Translations under genes and position numbers: made by a program
The notes under the pieces: model-generated
Databases searched by the model: none
What the model was told of the DNA's origin: nothing
The model's input: only the letters and a program-made list of their open reading frames with translations
Shown here: positions 34,881 to 45,871 of the stretch, piece after piece
Layout of the letters: each line of letters begins with the position of its first letter
Position numbering within the stretch: the first letter of the stretch is position 1
Origin: Streptococcus suis
GTDB lineage: Bacteria > Bacillota > Bacilli > Lactobacillales > Streptococcaceae
Assembly: GCF_016743335.1 (NCBI RefSeq)
Contig: NZ_WCJE01000008.1
Coordinates: forward strand, 1 to 64,000
DNA length: 64,000 nt
Reading direction: 5' to 3'

Positions 34881-35701
34881 GTAAGGTAGCTAGCTAATCC
34901 GCTCATAGCGGTTGGCGTAGCTTAGCTAGTTGGCTTGCCAACAGCTAGACTTGTGAAAGTTACGACCTGAGAAAAGTCGTTCGATAATAACGACTTTTCG
35001 AGGTAGTAAGCCACTTAGGTATTGACCAAATAGTCAGTACCGTTCATTCATTAGATGCTTTGGTATTAGTGTATTGCGACACGTAGAAACTGAAGACGAT
35101 ATTTCTTCAGTTTCGAAGTTAGTAAGGTAGCTAGCCAATCCGCATATAGCGGTTGGCGTAGCTTAGCTAGTTGGCTTGCCAACAGCTAAGCTTGCTACGT
35201 CAAAATCGAGTTCGGGCTAAGGACTTGGTAAAAAAGATAAACCCCTTTGAGATGCAAGGCATCTCTGCGGTATTTCCTATTTTCTCATTTCCAACTTTCA
35301 ACAGTCCCCCAGACTGTTGAAACGCCCTCACATCTTACGACACGTAGAAACTGAAGACGATATTTCTTCAGTTTCGAAGTTAGTAAGGTAGCTAGCTAAT
35401 CCGCCGATAGCGGTTGGCGTAGATTAGCTAGTTGGCTTGTCAACAGCTAAACTTGTGAAAGTTACGACCTGAGAAAAGTCGTTCGAACTTAACGACTTTT
35501 CGAGGTAGTAAGCCACTTAGGTACTGACCAAATAGTCAGTACCGTTCATTTAATAGATGCTTTAGCATTAGTGTCTTACGACACGTAGAAACTGAAGACG
35601 ATATTTCTTCAGTTTCGGAGTTAGTAAGGTAGCTAGCTAATCCGCCGATAGCGGTTAGCGTAGATTAGCCAGTTGATTTATCAACAGCTAATCTTGCTAC
35701 G
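34881..35701. repeat. Modular repeat array A-B-A-E-b-A-B-A between nrdE and nrdF
   Basis: Unit A (73 bp, GTAAGGTAGCTAGC...ACAGCTA..CTTG) starts at 34881, 35122, 35383 and 35624. Unit B (168 bp, TGAAAGTTACGACCTGAG...) fills 34954-35121 and 35456-35623. Its last 45 bases also stand alone at about 35338-35382. After A2 a hairpin repeat E is inserted. A2 and A4 both end in CTACGT, and A4 runs into the nrdE stop codon. Each unit contains perfect hairpins (AAAGTCGTT/AACGACTTT; ACTGAAG/CTTCAGT; ACTGAC/GTCAGT; TAGCTAATC/GATTAGCTA). Confidence 0.9.
35212..35337 (+). repeat. Hairpin repeat E, copy 3
   Basis: TTCGGGCTAAGGACTTGG, AAAAAAGATAAAC, an inner hairpin GAGATGC-AAG-GCATCTC, TTTCCTATTTT, then hairpin TTCAACAGTC/GACTGTTGAA and ACGCCCTCACATCTTA. 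Same frame as copies before alaS, with a different inner stem. Confidence 0.65.
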
Positions 35702-37861
35702 TTAGATCACACAACTTTCACATTGGTTTGCGCCGACTTCTTCGCCGTCATCGGTAAAGGTACGGATGTAGTAGATAGACTTGATACCTTTGTTGAAGGC
35801 GTAGTTACGAAGGATAGAGAGGTCACGTGTGGTTTGTTTGTTCTCTTTTTTCCATTCATAGAGTTCTTTTGGAAGCTCGCTGCGAAGGAAAAGAGTGAGT
35901 GATAAACCTTGGTCGACGTGTTCTGTTGCAGCAGCGTAGACATCAATGACCTTACGCATATCCATATCGTAGGCAGATTTGTAGAATGGAATGGTTTCTG
36001 TTGCCAAGCCAGCTGCTGGATAGTAAATTTTACCGATTTTCTTCTCTTGGCGTTCTTCAATCCGTTGTGTGATTGGGTGGATAGAAGCAGACACGTCGTT
36101 GATGTAGCTGATGGAACCGTTTGGAGCAACAGCTAGGCGGTTTTGGTGATAAAGACCATCAGCCATGACTTTCTCACGGAGGTCAGCCCAATCTTGTCCG
36201 CTTGGAATGAAAATTCCTTCAAAAAGCTCTTTGACACGGTAAGATTGTGGTTGGTAATCCCCAGTCACATACTTGTCGAAATAAGTGCCGTCTGCGTATT
36301 TTGATTTGTCAAAATTATGGAAAGTAGCTTTGCGTTCGCGGGCAATGTTATTTGATTCTACTAAAGTCCAGTAGTTGAGGAGCATGAAGTAGATGTTGGT
36401 AAATTCTACGGCTGTTTTTGAACCGTAATCGATCAAGTTTTGAGCCAGGTAGGAGTGAAGTCCCATAGCACCGAGCCCGATAGAATGCGCACGTTCATTT
36501 CCAGCCTCGATAGACGGCACCGCAGAAATGTGTGAGTGGTCAGTAACGTAAGTAAGAGCGCGTGTCATGGTGCGGACGGAAAGTCCAAAGTCAGGCGATT
36601 TCATCAGGTTGACAATGTTGGTCGAACCCAAGTTACATGACACATCTGTACCCATTGTTAAAAATTCTTGCTTGTCGTTGATAACACTCGGTGTTTGAAC
36701 TTGAAGGATTTCTGAACAGAGGTTTGACATGATAATCTTGCCGTCAACAGGGTTGCTACGGTTAGCTGTATCGATGTTGATAACGTATGGATAGCCAGAT
36801 TCTTGTTGTAGTTTGGAAATTTCTGTTTCCAAGTCACGTGCCTTGATTTTTGTCTTACGAATGCGAGGGTTTGCTACCAACTCGTCGTATTTTTCTGTGA
36901 TGTCAAGGTAGCTATAAGGGACACCGTATTCCAACTCAACTGAGTATGGGCTGAAGAGGTACATATCTTCGTTTTTACGTGCCAATTCGTAGAATTTATC
37001 AGGAACGGTGATACCGAGTGATAAGGTCTTCACACGAACTTTCTCATCGGCATTTTCTTTCTTAGTCGAAAGGAAGGAAATAATATCTGGGTGGAAAACA
37101 TCTAGGTAAACAACCCCAGCCCCTTGGCGTTGCCCAAGCTGGTTAGAATAGGAGAAGCTGTCTTCGAAGAGTTTCATAACAGGAACAACCCCAGAAGCCG
37201 CCCCCTCATAGCCCTTGATTGGAGCACCTGCCTCACGCAAGTTGCTAAGGGAAATACCAACCCCACCACCGATACGAGACAATTGCAGAGCAGAGTTGAT
37301 AGAACGTCCGATGGAGTTCATATCGTCTGTGACTTGGATGAGGAAGCAAGATACCAACTCACCACGACGGGCACGACCTGCGTTGAGGAAAGAAGGAGTA
37401 GCTGGCTGGTAACGAAGATGAATCATTTCGTTAGCCAAGTTGAGTGCCAACTCTTCATTTCCCTCTGCAAAATACAAGGCGTTGAAGAGAACACGGTCTT
37501 CCATGCTCTCCAAATAGTAGGCACCGTCGTTTGTTTTGAGGGCGTACTGATTGTAGAACTTGTAAGCAGCCATGAAAGACTTGAAGCGGAAGTTTTGGTC
37601 TTTCAAGAATTGGTCAATTTTGATGATAAATTCTGGACTGTATTGGTCCAAAAACTCTTTTTCAAGGTAATTTTCTTCTAATAGATAAGCAATCTTGTCT
37701 AAAATACTATCAAATTGCTTGGTATTTGGGAGGACGTTTTCTTTAAAGAAGGCCTTAACCGCTTCTTGGTCCTTGTGGAGTGGGATTTGCCCATTAACAG
37801 GACGGTTGATTTCGTTATTTAAACGGAAGTAGGACACATCGCCTAATTCTTTCAAACTCAT
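35702..37861 (-). CDS. nrdE: Class Ib ribonucleotide reductase, large subunit
   Basis: 719 aa, normal for NrdE. Active-site cysteines include that in LVSCFLIQ and in SNLCSEI; the C-terminal CESC pair (Cys714, Cys717) is re-reduced by NrdH. It lacks the N-terminal ATP cone of class Ia, as expected. On the minus strand it follows nrdH by 43 bases. Its stop codon sits directly against the end of the modular repeat array. Confidence 0.95.
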   Translation of the reverse strand: MSLKELGDVSYFRLNNEINRPVNGQIPLHKDQEAVKAFFKENVLPNTKQFDSILDKIAYLLEENYLEKEFLDQYSPEFIIKIDQFLKDQNFRFKSFMAAYKFYNQYALKTNDGAYYLESMEDRVLFNALYFAEGNEELALNLANEMIHLRYQPATPSFLNAGRARRGELVSCFLIQVTDDMNSIGRSINSALQLSRIGGGVGISLSNLREAGAPIKGYEGAASGVVPVMKLFEDSFSYSNQLGQRQGAGVVYLDVFHPDIISFLSTKKENADEKVRVKTLSLGITVPDKFYELARKNEDMYLFSPYSVELEYGVPYSYLDITEKYDELVANPRIRKTKIKARDLETEISKLQQESGYPYVINIDTANRSNPVDGKIIMSNLCSEILQVQTPSVINDKQEFLTMGTDVSCNLGSTNIVNLMKSPDFGLSVRTMTRALTYVTDHSHISAVPSIEAGNERAHSIGLGAMGLHSYLAQNLIDYGSKTAVEFTNIYFMLLNYWTLVESNNIARERKATFHNFDKSKYADGTYFDKYVTGDYQPQSYRVKELFEGIFIPSGQDWADLREKVMADGLYHQNRLAVAPNGSISYINDVSASIHPITQRIEERQEKKIGKIYYPAAGLATETIPFYKSAYDMDMRKVIDVYAAATEHVDQGLSLTLFLRSELPKELYEWKKENKQTTRDLSILRNYAFNKGIKSIYYIRTFTDDGEEVGANQCESCVI

Positions 37862-37904
37862 AATCGCAATCTCTTTCTATATAAATAATCAAGGGAAGTA
37901 GTTC

Positions 37905-38123
37905 TTAAACTAGTGCCTTTAATTTTGCTGGTTGGAAGCCAGAGAAGACTTCATTCTCAGTTTCAATAACTGGAGCTGAAGAAAAGCCTAATCCTTTCAC
38001 ATGCTCGATATATTCAGGTTGCTCGTCTAGGTTGATTTCTGTATAGGCTACATTGTGCTGGTCAAGAAATTTCTTGCTCATTTTGCATTGTACACAATCA
38101 TTTTTTGAATAGATAGTAACCAT
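37905..38123 (-). CDS. nrdH: Glutaredoxin-like NrdH redoxin
   Basis: 72 aa with the redox motif Cys10-Val-Gln-Cys13 and the C-terminal FSGFQPAKL of NrdH proteins. It donates electrons to NrdE. AAAGGAGAAAAAG precedes the ATG. First gene of the nrdHEF operon. Confidence 0.95.
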   Translation of the reverse strand: MVTIYSKNDCVQCKMSKKFLDQHNVAYTEINLDEQPEYIEHVKGLGFSSAPVIETENEVFSGFQPAKLKALV

Positions 38124-38205
38124 TCTTTTTCTCCTTTTTTGATTAAAATCACCAATCTAGAATACTAGATTTTGGGGTCAAAGTCAAGAAGGAAGTTTAT
38201 TTATA

Positions 38206-38253
38206 TCACAAAATATAGTGTATTAAAAAATGAATAAACACCATATATTGTAC
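38206..38253 (-). promoter_or_regulatory. Two NrdR-box-like sites upstream of nrdHEF
   Basis: TCACAAAATATAGTGT (38206-38221) matches the consensus acaCwATATaTwGTGT-like box at about 14 of 16 positions. ACACCATATATTGTAC (38238-38253) matches at about 13. Their starts are 32 bp apart, three helical turns, as usual for paired NrdR boxes. nrdR itself is not in the window. Confidence 0.8.
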
Positions 38254-38476
38254 ATATCTGAACAAATCTAACCGTATCTTTTTTGTATAAAAGTGCTGTA
38301 GATAGCTTCTATAGCTATCTTAGCAGCTGTGGAGATTGGCGTTAATGGTAAAGGTAAATGAAATAATCAAAGTTAAATTGAATTGAAAAGTGGTTTTTGA
38401 GGACGGCAACTCAAGAAATTTCTTCTGTAGATTACTTAACATGTCATAAAATGTAACATATCAAGTAAACTGTATA

Positions 38477-38506
38477 TTGAATAAATATTATGATTTGTAT
38501 TATACT
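38477..38506 (+). promoter_or_regulatory. Promoter of the acnA-gltA-icd operon
   Basis: TTGAAT (38477-38482), 18 bp, TATACT (38501-38506), then GAAAGAGG before the ATG. The rest of the 38124-38536 gap holds the NrdR boxes and AT-rich DNA; no other element was seen. Confidence 0.6.
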
Positions 38507-38536
38507 ATTACATAATGTTGAAAGAGGTAACAAGTC

Positions 38537-41206
38537 ATGGAAAAAAAGTATGTAAAACGCTTACTACACCGAGAGAAAAATTATACTTATTATTCATTGG
38601 ATGCGGTTGCAAACGAATATAAGGTTGATATCCATTCGCTTCCTTATACAATTCGTATCTTGTTGGAAAGTCTTTTGAGGAAAGAAGATGGTGTAGATGT
38701 TACTAAAAATAACATAAAGGATTTGTTATCTTATCAAGCTACTTCACCAAAAGGAGAGGTTCCGTTTAAGCCCAGTCGTGTCATTCTACAAGATTTTACA
38801 GGTGTTCCTGTCGTAGTAGACTTAGCTTCAATGCGAGATGCTGTAGTGAAAGCAGGAGGACGACCTGAGTTGATAAATCCTGAGATTCCGGTGGACCTTG
38901 TCATTGACCACTCAATTCAAGTAGATGTTTTCGGTACAGAAAATGCCCTAGAAAAGAATGTAGCTTTGGAATTTGAACGAAACAATGAACGGTATGAGTT
39001 TTTAAAGTGGGCTGAGAATTCATTTGAAAATTACCGTGCTGTACCACCCGCAACAGGGATTATCCATCAGGTCAATATTGAATTTCTTAGTGATGTCATC
39101 ATTAATCATGACGGCTTGCTCTATCCTGATTCCATGTTTGGGACGGACAGTCATACGACTATGATCAATGGTATCGGCGTACTTGGCTGGGGAGTTGGTG
39201 GAATAGAGGCGGAAGCAGCAATGCTGGGTGAGGCTTCATATTTCCCAATTCCAGAAGTGATTGGCGTTCGTCTAACTGGTCAACTTCCTAAGGTGGCAAC
39301 CGCAACTGACTTGGCTCTGAAAGTGACGCAACTTCTACGACAAGAAAATGTTGTTGGTAAGTTTGTCGAGTTTTTTGGACCTGGTTTACCCAATCTCGCT
39401 TTGGCTGATCGGGCAACTGTTGCCAATATGGCACCGGAGTATGGTGCTACATGTGGCTATTTTCCGATTGATGCCGAAACCTTGCACTATATGAAATTGA
39501 CCAATCGTTCCGAAGAACACATTGCCTTGACTGAGGCATATGCCAAAGCCAATCATCTTTTCTATGACCCAGAACAAATTCCTACTTATACAAAAATATT
39601 GGAAGTAGATTTATCAACGGTTGTACCATCTATATCTGGACCCAAACGGCCTCAAGATTTGATCGAATTGACAGAGGCTAAAGCTGAATTTCAAGCAAGT
39701 GTGACACGAGAAGTTGGCGTTCGTGGCTTTGGTTTGGAAATAGCAGAGCTTGAAAAACAAGTAAGGGTCAATTATGCAGATGGGGAGGAGATTATCCAAA
39801 CAGGACATGTTGCCATCGCAGCGATTACCTCATGTACAAATACATCCAATCCGTATGTCCTTTTGGCGGCAGGATTACTGGCAAAAAATGCGGTAGAAAA
39901 AGGTCTGGCAGTTTCTAAGGCGGTCAAGACGTCATTGGCACCAGGCTCAAAAGTAGTGACTGGCTACTTGAAAAAATCAGGTTTGCAGACCTATCTAGAT
40001 ACCTTAGGGTTCAATTTGGTTGGTTATGGTTGTACAACTTGTATCGGTAACTCAGGTGATCTGCGTCCTGAAGTAGCGGAGGCGATTAAGGAAGAAGATT
40101 TATTGGTCTCTGCGGTATTATCTGGAAATCGTAACTTTGAAGGACGGATTAATCCATTGGTTAAAGCTAATTTCTTAGCGAGCCCACCGCTTGTTGTTGC
40201 CTATGCTATTGCAGGAAATATGAATGTAGATTTAACAAGGGATCCGCTGGGGTATGATGAGAAGCAACAAGCTGTCTACCTTGCGGACATTATGCCAAGT
40301 CGTGAGGAGGTAGATGACTACATTGAGCGTTATGTGACTCGTGACCTTTATAAGGAAGAATACCAACAGGTATTTACAGATAGTCAGGCTTGGAATGCGA
40401 TTGAAACAAAAACGGATAAGAATTACAATTGGAATTCATCTTCAACCTATATTCAAAATCCTCCCTATTTTGACAATATGCAGGCAGATTTATCCATAAA
40501 ACCACTGGAAAATTTATCTGTTTTGGCTAAATTTGGCGATACCGTAACGACAGATCATATTTCCCCGGCAGGGAATATTGCACGATTGAGTCCAGCCGCT
40601 CGTTATCTCGAAGAGAATGGCATTGTTTATAAGGATTTTAATTCTTATGGAAGTCGTCGTGGAAATCACGAAGTCATGATGCGTGGGACTTTTGCAAATA
40701 TTCGTATAAAGAATGAGCTGGCAGCTGGAAAAATTGGTGGTTGGACAAGAGTTGGCGACGAGATTCTTTCAATCTATGATGCGGCTATGAGATATAAGGA
40801 AGCTGGTGTCGGTAGTATTGTTATTGCTGGTAAAGACTATGGGATGGGGTCAAGCCGTGATTGGGCAGCCAAAGGTTCAAGTTTACTTGGTGTGAAGGCT
40901 GTTCTTGCTGAGTCATTTGAGCGGATTCACCGTTCAAATTTAGTGATGATGGGTGTTCTTCCTTTACAATTTTTAGAAGGTCAGTCGGCAGAAAGTCTTG
41001 GCTTGACTGGACATGAAAGCTATACAATTGATTTGCCAGAAGATGTCGGTGTTGGTCAAATTGTAACAGTCCATGCGCAAACAGACGAGGTTAAAAAGGA
41101 GTTTCAAGCTCTGGTGCGGTTTGATGCAGAAGCGGATATTCGTTATTATCGCCACGGAGGTATTTTACCTATGGTAGTAAGAAAGAAATTAGGAGGAAAG
41201 GTATGA
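38537..41206 (+). CDS. acnA: Aconitate hydratase
   Basis: 889 aa, AcnA/IRP1 type. Iron-sulfur cysteines in [10 protein letters not shown] and [24 protein letters not shown] and the swivel domain SRDWAAKG are present. Converts citrate to isocitrate. It overlaps gltA by four bases. With the two next genes it makes a partial TCA branch ending at 2-oxoglutarate, as in streptococci that can make glutamate. Confidence 0.95.
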   Translation: MEKKYVKRLLHREKNYTYYSLDAVANEYKVDIHSLPYTIRILLESLLRKEDGVDVTKNNIKDLLSYQATSPKGEVPFKPSRVILQDFTGVPVVVDLASMRDAVVKAGGRPELINPEIPVDLVIDHSIQVDVFGTENALEKNVALEFERNNERYEFLKWAENSFENYRAVPPATGIIHQVNIEFLSDVIINHDGLLYPDSMFGTDSHTTMINGIGVLGWGVGGIEAEAAMLGEASYFPIPEVIGVRLTGQLPKVATATDLALKVTQLLRQENVVGKFVEFFGPGLPNLALADRATVANMAPEYGATCGYFPIDAETLHYMKLTNRSEEHIALTEAYAKANHLFYDPEQIPTYTKILEVDLSTVVPSISGPKRPQDLIELTEAKAEFQASVTREVGVRGFGLEIAELEKQVRVNYADGEEIIQTGHVAIAAITSCTNTSNPYVLLAAGLLAKNAVEKGLAVSKAVKTSLAPGSKVVTGYLKKSGLQTYLDTLGFNLVGYGCTTCIGNSGDLRPEVAEAIKEEDLLVSAVLSGNRNFEGRINPLVKANFLASPPLVVAYAIAGNMNVDLTRDPLGYDEKQQAVYLADIMPSREEVDDYIERYVTRDLYKEEYQQVFTDSQAWNAIETKTDKNYNWNSSSTYIQNPPYFDNMQADLSIKPLENLSVLAKFGDTVTTDHISPAGNIARLSPAARYLEENGIVYKDFNSYGSRRGNHEVMMRGTFANIRIKNELAAGKIGGWTRVGDEILSIYDAAMRYKEAGVGSIVIAGKDYGMGSSRDWAAKGSSLLGVKAVLAESFERIHRSNLVMMGVLPLQFLEGQSAESLGLTGHESYTIDLPEDVGVGQIVTVHAQTDEVKKEFQALVRFDAEADIRYYRHGGILPMVVRKKLGGKV

Positions 41207-42321
41207 CAGAAACGAATGGGTTAAAAGATGCGATTGCCTGTGATACGCGAATCAGTGCAATTGAAAATGACCGTTTGTCCTATGCAGGGTATGACATTGC
41301 TGAATTGATGGAGAATAACGCTTCTTTTGAGGAAGTCATCTATCTTCTGTGGAACCTGCATTTGCCAACTCAGATTGAATTAAATTATTTTGAGAAAAGT
41401 CTGCGAAAAGAATATGCGATTTCAGATGCGGTAGAGCAATGTATTCTGATTCAATCACGGCGACATTTGCATCCTATGAGCGTGTTGCGTTCGACTGTAT
41501 CTCTCCTTGGAGTATATAATGTACACGCTGAAGAGAATTCGTTAGAAGCATTGTATGAACAATCTATTCAGATTATGGCCAAGGTTCCGACGATTATTGC
41601 AACATTTGCTCGTTTGAGACGTGGATTGGTTCCAATCGAACCGCGGGCTGATCTGGGTTTTGCGGCGAATTTTCTTTATATGCTGAACGGTGAGGAGCCG
41701 AGTGATTTGCAAATCAAAGCGTTTAACAAAGCTTTGGTGCTTCATGCTGATCATGAATTGAATGCATCTACTTTTGCTGCGCGTGTCACGGCATCAACGT
41801 TAACGGATTTATATTCTTGTGTCACCACGGCAATTGGGACTCTGAAAGGCTCATTGCATGGTGGTGCAAATGAACGAGTGTTTGACATGTTGCTGGCTAT
41901 TCGTGAGAGTGGTGATACCGAGAGATATTTGCAGAAGAAGCTGGATTCGAAGGAAAAAATTATGGGATTCGGCCATCGAGTCTATAAAACGGTTGATCCT
42001 CGTCAAGAGTACTTGAAGGAGATGGCGCGTGATTTGACATTCGGAACAGACGATGAAGCGTTTTATAGATTGTCAGAGGAAGTAGAGAGTTTTATTAAAA
42101 ACAAAAAAGGTTTAATTCCAAACGTAGATTTTTATTCGGCGACAGTTTACCATGTGCTAGGTATTGATAGTGATATTTTTACATTGATTTTTGCAATGAG
42201 CCGTATGGCGGGGTGGATTGCACATGTCCAGGAACAACGGAAAAATAATAAATTGATTCGTCCGCGCTCTTCCTACTTAGGTGGTAGGAATTTGGTTTAC
42301 ATCCCGATTGGAAAGAGGTAA
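41203..42321 (+). CDS. gltA: Citrate synthase
   Basis: 372 aa, short Gram-positive type. Catalytic His in SLHGGANE, another in MGFGHRVYK, and the Asp in the [12 protein letters not shown] region are all present. Condenses oxaloacetate and acetyl-CoA. AGGAGGAAAGGT ribosome site inside acnA; the next gene starts three bases after its stop. Confidence 0.94.
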   Translation: MTETNGLKDAIACDTRISAIENDRLSYAGYDIAELMENNASFEEVIYLLWNLHLPTQIELNYFEKSLRKEYAISDAVEQCILIQSRRHLHPMSVLRSTVSLLGVYNVHAEENSLEALYEQSIQIMAKVPTIIATFARLRRGLVPIEPRADLGFAANFLYMLNGEEPSDLQIKAFNKALVLHADHELNASTFAARVTASTLTDLYSCVTTAIGTLKGSLHGGANERVFDMLLAIRESGDTERYLQKKLDSKEKIMGFGHRVYKTVDPRQEYLKEMARDLTFGTDDEAFYRLSEEVESFIKNKKGLIPNVDFYSATVYHVLGIDSDIFTLIFAMSRMAGWIAHVQEQRKNNKLIRPRSSYLGGRNLVYIPIGKR

Positions 42322-42323
42322 AT

Positions 42324-43505
42324 ATGGCAGAAAAAATCCTGATGAGAGAGGGGCGGTTAATTGTCCCAGATTGTCCCGTTATTCCCTATATTGAAGGAGA
42401 TGGTATTGGCAGGGATATTTGGTCAGTCAGTCAAAAAGTTATTGATGCTGCAGTGAAAAAAGCCTATGCAGGTCAACGTTCTATTCAGTGGAGGGAGGTT
42501 TTGGCAGGAGAAAAGGCTTATGAATCAATAGGAACTTCTTTGCCGAATGAGACACTGGAAATAATCCGTGAGCATTTAGTTGCAATCAAAGGTCCCTTGG
42601 GGACGCCGATTGGGAAAGGTCATCGTTCTCTTAATGTTGCACTTCGTCAAGAATTAGATTTGTATGCCTGTGTGCGTCCGATTCGCTATTTTAAGGGAGT
42701 GCCAAGTCCGCTGAAAGAGCCTGAAAAGACGGATATTACTATTTTTCGTGAAAATACAGAAGATATTTATGCAGGTATTGAATGGGAGGCTGGTTCAGAT
42801 GAAGTTGCCAAAGTCATTTCCTTTTTACAAGAAGAAATGGGAGTGGTAAATATCCGTTTTCCAGAATCTTCAAGTATTGGTATCAAACCGATTTCGGAAG
42901 AAGGGAGTAAACGCCTCATTCGCTCTGCAATAGAATATGCCCTAGAACATCAATTGAAGAAGGTGACCTTAGTTCATAAGGGAAATATTCAAAAGTTTAC
43001 AGAAGGCGGTTTCCGCAAGTGGGGTTATGAATTGGCGAAAGAAGAATTTGCTACAGAACTTGCAGAGGGGATTTTGGTAGTAAATGACATTATTGCGGAT
43101 AACTTTCTGCAGCAGATTTTATTGGCGCCGGAAAACTTCCAGGTGGTTGCTCTTACAAATCTAAATGGAGATTATGCATCAGATGCTCTTGCGGCTCAGG
43201 TCGGAGGAATAGGCATCTCACCGGGTGCCAACATTAACTACCAGACAGGTCATGCTATCTTTGAAGCAACGCATGGAACTGCTCCCGATATTGCAGGAAA
43301 GGATTTGGCTAATCCATGTTCCCTCTTGCTTTCTGCTTGTATGATGTTGGAATATATAGGCTGGAAAGAAGCAGCTGCTTTAATTATTCAGGCCTTGGAA
43401 GATGCTTTTATAAATAAAAATGTTACGCTTGATTTTGCTAAAATTTTGGACGTTGCTCATCAATCTACTAGTCAATTTTCAGAAGTTCTAATAGATTCTA
43501 TTTAA
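42324..43505 (+). CDS. icd: Isocitrate dehydrogenase (NADP)
   Basis: 393 aa. [12 protein letters not shown] at the N-terminus; the substrate-binding Ser and Args lie in [31 protein letters not shown]; metal-binding Asps in [24 protein letters not shown]. It makes 2-oxoglutarate. The family length in bacteria is a little over 400, so this is a normal short version. Confidence 0.94.
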   Translation: MAEKILMREGRLIVPDCPVIPYIEGDGIGRDIWSVSQKVIDAAVKKAYAGQRSIQWREVLAGEKAYESIGTSLPNETLEIIREHLVAIKGPLGTPIGKGHRSLNVALRQELDLYACVRPIRYFKGVPSPLKEPEKTDITIFRENTEDIYAGIEWEAGSDEVAKVISFLQEEMGVVNIRFPESSSIGIKPISEEGSKRLIRSAIEYALEHQLKKVTLVHKGNIQKFTEGGFRKWGYELAKEEFATELAEGILVVNDIIADNFLQQILLAPENFQVVALTNLNGDYASDALAAQVGGIGISPGANINYQTGHAIFEATHGTAPDIAGKDLANPCSLLLSACMMLEYIGWKEAAALIIQALEDAFINKNVTLDFAKILDVAHQSTSQFSEVLIDSI

Positions 43506-43570
43506 TGAAGAAAAAGTAAACTGAACCTCTCTTTTTATGACGGAAACATGAAAGAAAGGTAAAAAAATCT

Positions 43571-43599
43571 TGAAAATGATTTCAAAAAGTGGTATAATG
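43571..43599 (+). promoter_or_regulatory. ptsHI promoter with a cre-like site in the spacer
   Basis: -35 TTGAAA (43571-43576), 17 bp, extended -10 TGGTATAAT (43591-43599). TGAAAATGATTTCA (43572-43585) fits the CcpA consensus TGWAANCGNTNWCA at 13 of 14 positions and overlaps the -35. Confidence 0.75.
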
Positions 43600-43660
43600 T
43601 CTTTTGTAAGGGTTATCACAAATAACTCACAATTTTGTAAAAATAAAGGAGAATCCAAAT

Positions 43661-43924
43661 ATGGCTTCAAAAGACTTCCACATTGTGGCAGAAACAGGTA
43701 TCCACGCTCGTCCAGCAACTTTGCTTGTTCAAACTGCTAGCAAATTCGCTTCAGACATCACTTTGAACTACAAAGATAAATCAGTTAACCTTAAATCTAT
43801 CATGGGTGTTATGAGTCTTGGTGTTGGTCAAGGTGCTGACGTAACAATCTCTGCTGAAGGTGCTGATGCTGACGACGCAATCGCAGCTATCACTGAAACA
43901 ATGGAAAAAGAAGGATTGGCATAA
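43661..43924 (+). CDS. ptsH: Phosphocarrier protein HPr
   Basis: 87 aa. His15 in GIHARPA takes phosphate from enzyme I; Ser46 in LKSIMG is the HPr-kinase site that with CcpA drives catabolite repression. AAAGGAG before the ATG; codon use is highly biased, as expected for an abundant protein. ptsI starts four bases after the stop. Confidence 0.97.
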   Translation: MASKDFHIVAETGIHARPATLLVQTASKFASDITLNYKDKSVNLKSIMGVMSLGVGQGADVTISAEGADADDAIAAITETMEKEGLA

Positions 43925-43928
43925 GAAT

Positions 43929-45662
43929 ATGACAGAAATGCTTAAAGGAATCGCAGCATCTGATGGTGTTGCCGTTGCTAAGGCATATCTACTCGTTCAG
44001 CCAGATTTGTCCTTCGAAACTGTTACAGTTGAAGATACAAATGCAGAAGAAGCTCGTTTGGATGCAGCTCTTGCAGCATCTCAAAACGAGCTTTCTCTTA
44101 TTCGTGAGAACGCAGTAGCTAGCCTAGGTGAAGAGGCCGCAGCCGTATTTGATGCACACTTGATGGTTCTTGCTGACCCAGAAATGATTGGTCAAATTAA
44201 GGAAACTATTCGTGCTAAGAAAACAAACGCTGAGACTGGTTTGAAAGAAGTAACGGATATGTTCATCGCTATTTTTGAAGGTATGGAAGATAACCCATAC
44301 ATGCAAGAGCGTGCAGCAGATATCCGCGACGTTGCAAAACGTGTCCTAGCTCACTTGCTTGGCGTTCGTTTGCCAAACCCTGCGACAATTGATGAAGAGT
44401 CAATCGTTATTGCACATGACTTGACACCTTCAGATACAGCACAATTGAACAAACAGTTTGTAAAAGCCTTTGTAACAAACATCGGTGGTCGTACAAGCCA
44501 CTCAGCTATCATGGCTCGTACACTTGAAATTGCTGCTGTTTTGGGGACAAATAACATTACTGAAATCGTTAAAGATGGCGATGTACTCGCTGTTAACGGT
44601 ATCACAGGTGAAGTGGTTATCAACCCTTCTGAAGAAGTGATTGCAGAATTTAAAGCGGCTGGTGAAGCTTATGCAAAACAAAAAGCTGAGTGGGCACTTT
44701 TGAAAGATGCTCAAACAGTAACAGCTGACGGAAAACACTTTGAATTGGCAGCAAATATCGGTACACCAAAAGACGTTGAAGGTGTAAATGATAACGGTGC
44801 AGAAGCTGTTGGTCTTTACCGTACAGAATTCTTGTACATGGACTCACAAGACTTCCCAACAGAAGACGAGCAATACGAAGCTTACAAGGCTGTTCTTGAA
44901 GGTATGAACGGCAAGCCTGTTGTGGTTCGTACAATGGATATTGGTGGTGATAAGGAACTTCCTTACTTCGACCTTCCACACGAAATGAACCCATTCCTTG
45001 GTTTCCGTGCCCTTCGTATCTCTATCTCTGAGACTGGTAACCAAATGTTCCGTACGCAGTTGCGTGCCCTTCTTCGCTCATCAGTACATGGTAAACTTCG
45101 TATCATGTTCCCAATGGTTGCCTTGTTGACAGAATTCCGTGCAGCAAAAGCAATCCTTGAAGAAGAAAAAACAAACTTGTTGGCAGAAGGTGTTGCAGTC
45201 GCGGATGATATCCAAGTTGGTATCATGATTGAAATCCCTGCAGCAGCAATGCTTGCAGACCAATTTGCTAAAGAAGTTGACTTCTTCTCAATTGGTACAA
45301 ACGACCTTATCCAGTACACAATGGCTGCTGACCGTATGAACGAACAAGTGTCATACCTCTACCAACCATATAACCCATCAATCCTTCGCTTGATCAACAA
45401 TGTTATCAAGGCAGCGCACGCAGAAGGCAAATGGGCTGGTATGTGTGGTGAGATGGCTGGTGATCAACAAGCTGTTCCACTTCTTGTAGGTATGGGCTTG
45501 GATGAGTTCTCTATGAGTGCAACATCTGTACTTCGTACACGTAGCCTTATGAAGAAACTTGATACAGCTAAGATGGAAGAATATGCTCACCGTGCCTTGA
45601 CAGAATGTGCAACGGCAGAAGAAGTTCTTGAACTTCAAAAAGAGTATGTTGATTTCGATTAA
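43929..45662 (+). CDS. ptsI: PTS enzyme I (phosphoenolpyruvate-protein phosphotransferase)
   Basis: 577 aa from ATG 43929; an overlapping upstream start inside ptsH is rejected. Phospho-acceptor His191 in [12 protein letters not shown]; the C-terminal TIM-barrel has the PEP-binding TMDIGGDK and FFSIGTNDL, with the catalytic Cys in GMCGEMAGD. Transfers phosphate from PEP to HPr for sugar uptake. Codon bias as for ptsH. Confidence 0.96.
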   Translation: MTEMLKGIAASDGVAVAKAYLLVQPDLSFETVTVEDTNAEEARLDAALAASQNELSLIRENAVASLGEEAAAVFDAHLMVLADPEMIGQIKETIRAKKTNAETGLKEVTDMFIAIFEGMEDNPYMQERAADIRDVAKRVLAHLLGVRLPNPATIDEESIVIAHDLTPSDTAQLNKQFVKAFVTNIGGRTSHSAIMARTLEIAAVLGTNNITEIVKDGDVLAVNGITGEVVINPSEEVIAEFKAAGEAYAKQKAEWALLKDAQTVTADGKHFELAANIGTPKDVEGVNDNGAEAVGLYRTEFLYMDSQDFPTEDEQYEAYKAVLEGMNGKPVVVRTMDIGGDKELPYFDLPHEMNPFLGFRALRISISETGNQMFRTQLRALLRSSVHGKLRIMFPMVALLTEFRAAKAILEEEKTNLLAEGVAVADDIQVGIMIEIPAAAMLADQFAKEVDFFSIGTNDLIQYTMAADRMNEQVSYLYQPYNPSILRLINNVIKAAHAEGKWAGMCGEMAGDQQAVPLLVGMGLDEFSMSATSVLRTRSLMKKLDTAKMEEYAHRALTECATAEEVLELQKEYVDFD

Positions 45663-45672
45663 TAAGAAATTT

Positions 45673-45709
45673 AAAGTTTGGAGTAGATAAACTACTTCAA
45701 ACTTTTTTT
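45673..45709 (+). terminator. Rho-independent terminator of ptsHI
   Basis: AAAGTTTG.AGTAG pairs with CTACT.CAAACTTT, followed by TTTTTG. Confidence 0.9.
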
Positions 45710-45798
45710 GTATGCTCCAGCATTGAGTACTATATATTTTTTGAGATATACGGCTTAAAATACTTTGAAGATTGAAATTAACTTGAAAGAAAATTTGA

Positions 45799-45843
45799 AA
45801 TTTTCTAAAAATTGTTGCAAAATAAGATTTGTTATGTTACAAT
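45799..45843 (+). promoter_or_regulatory. gapN promoter with a CodY-like box
   Basis: -35 TTGCAA (45815-45820), 17 bp, extended -10 TGTTACAAT (45835-45843). AATTTTCTAAAAATT at 45799-45813 differs from the CodY consensus AATTTTCWGAAAATT at one position and touches the -35. Confidence 0.65.
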
Positions 45844-45871
45844 AATCACATTATACTCAAAGGAGGAAAAA

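Noticed and set aside
34881-35701. Regularly repeated palindromic DNA suggestive of a CRISPR array
   Set aside because: Units are 73 and 168 bp, the segments between them are also repeats and not unique spacers, and no cas gene is present.
38124-38536. CodY box for the glutamate-forming acnA operon
   Set aside because: No segment came close to AATTTTCWGAAAATT in the gap; only AT-rich partial matches.
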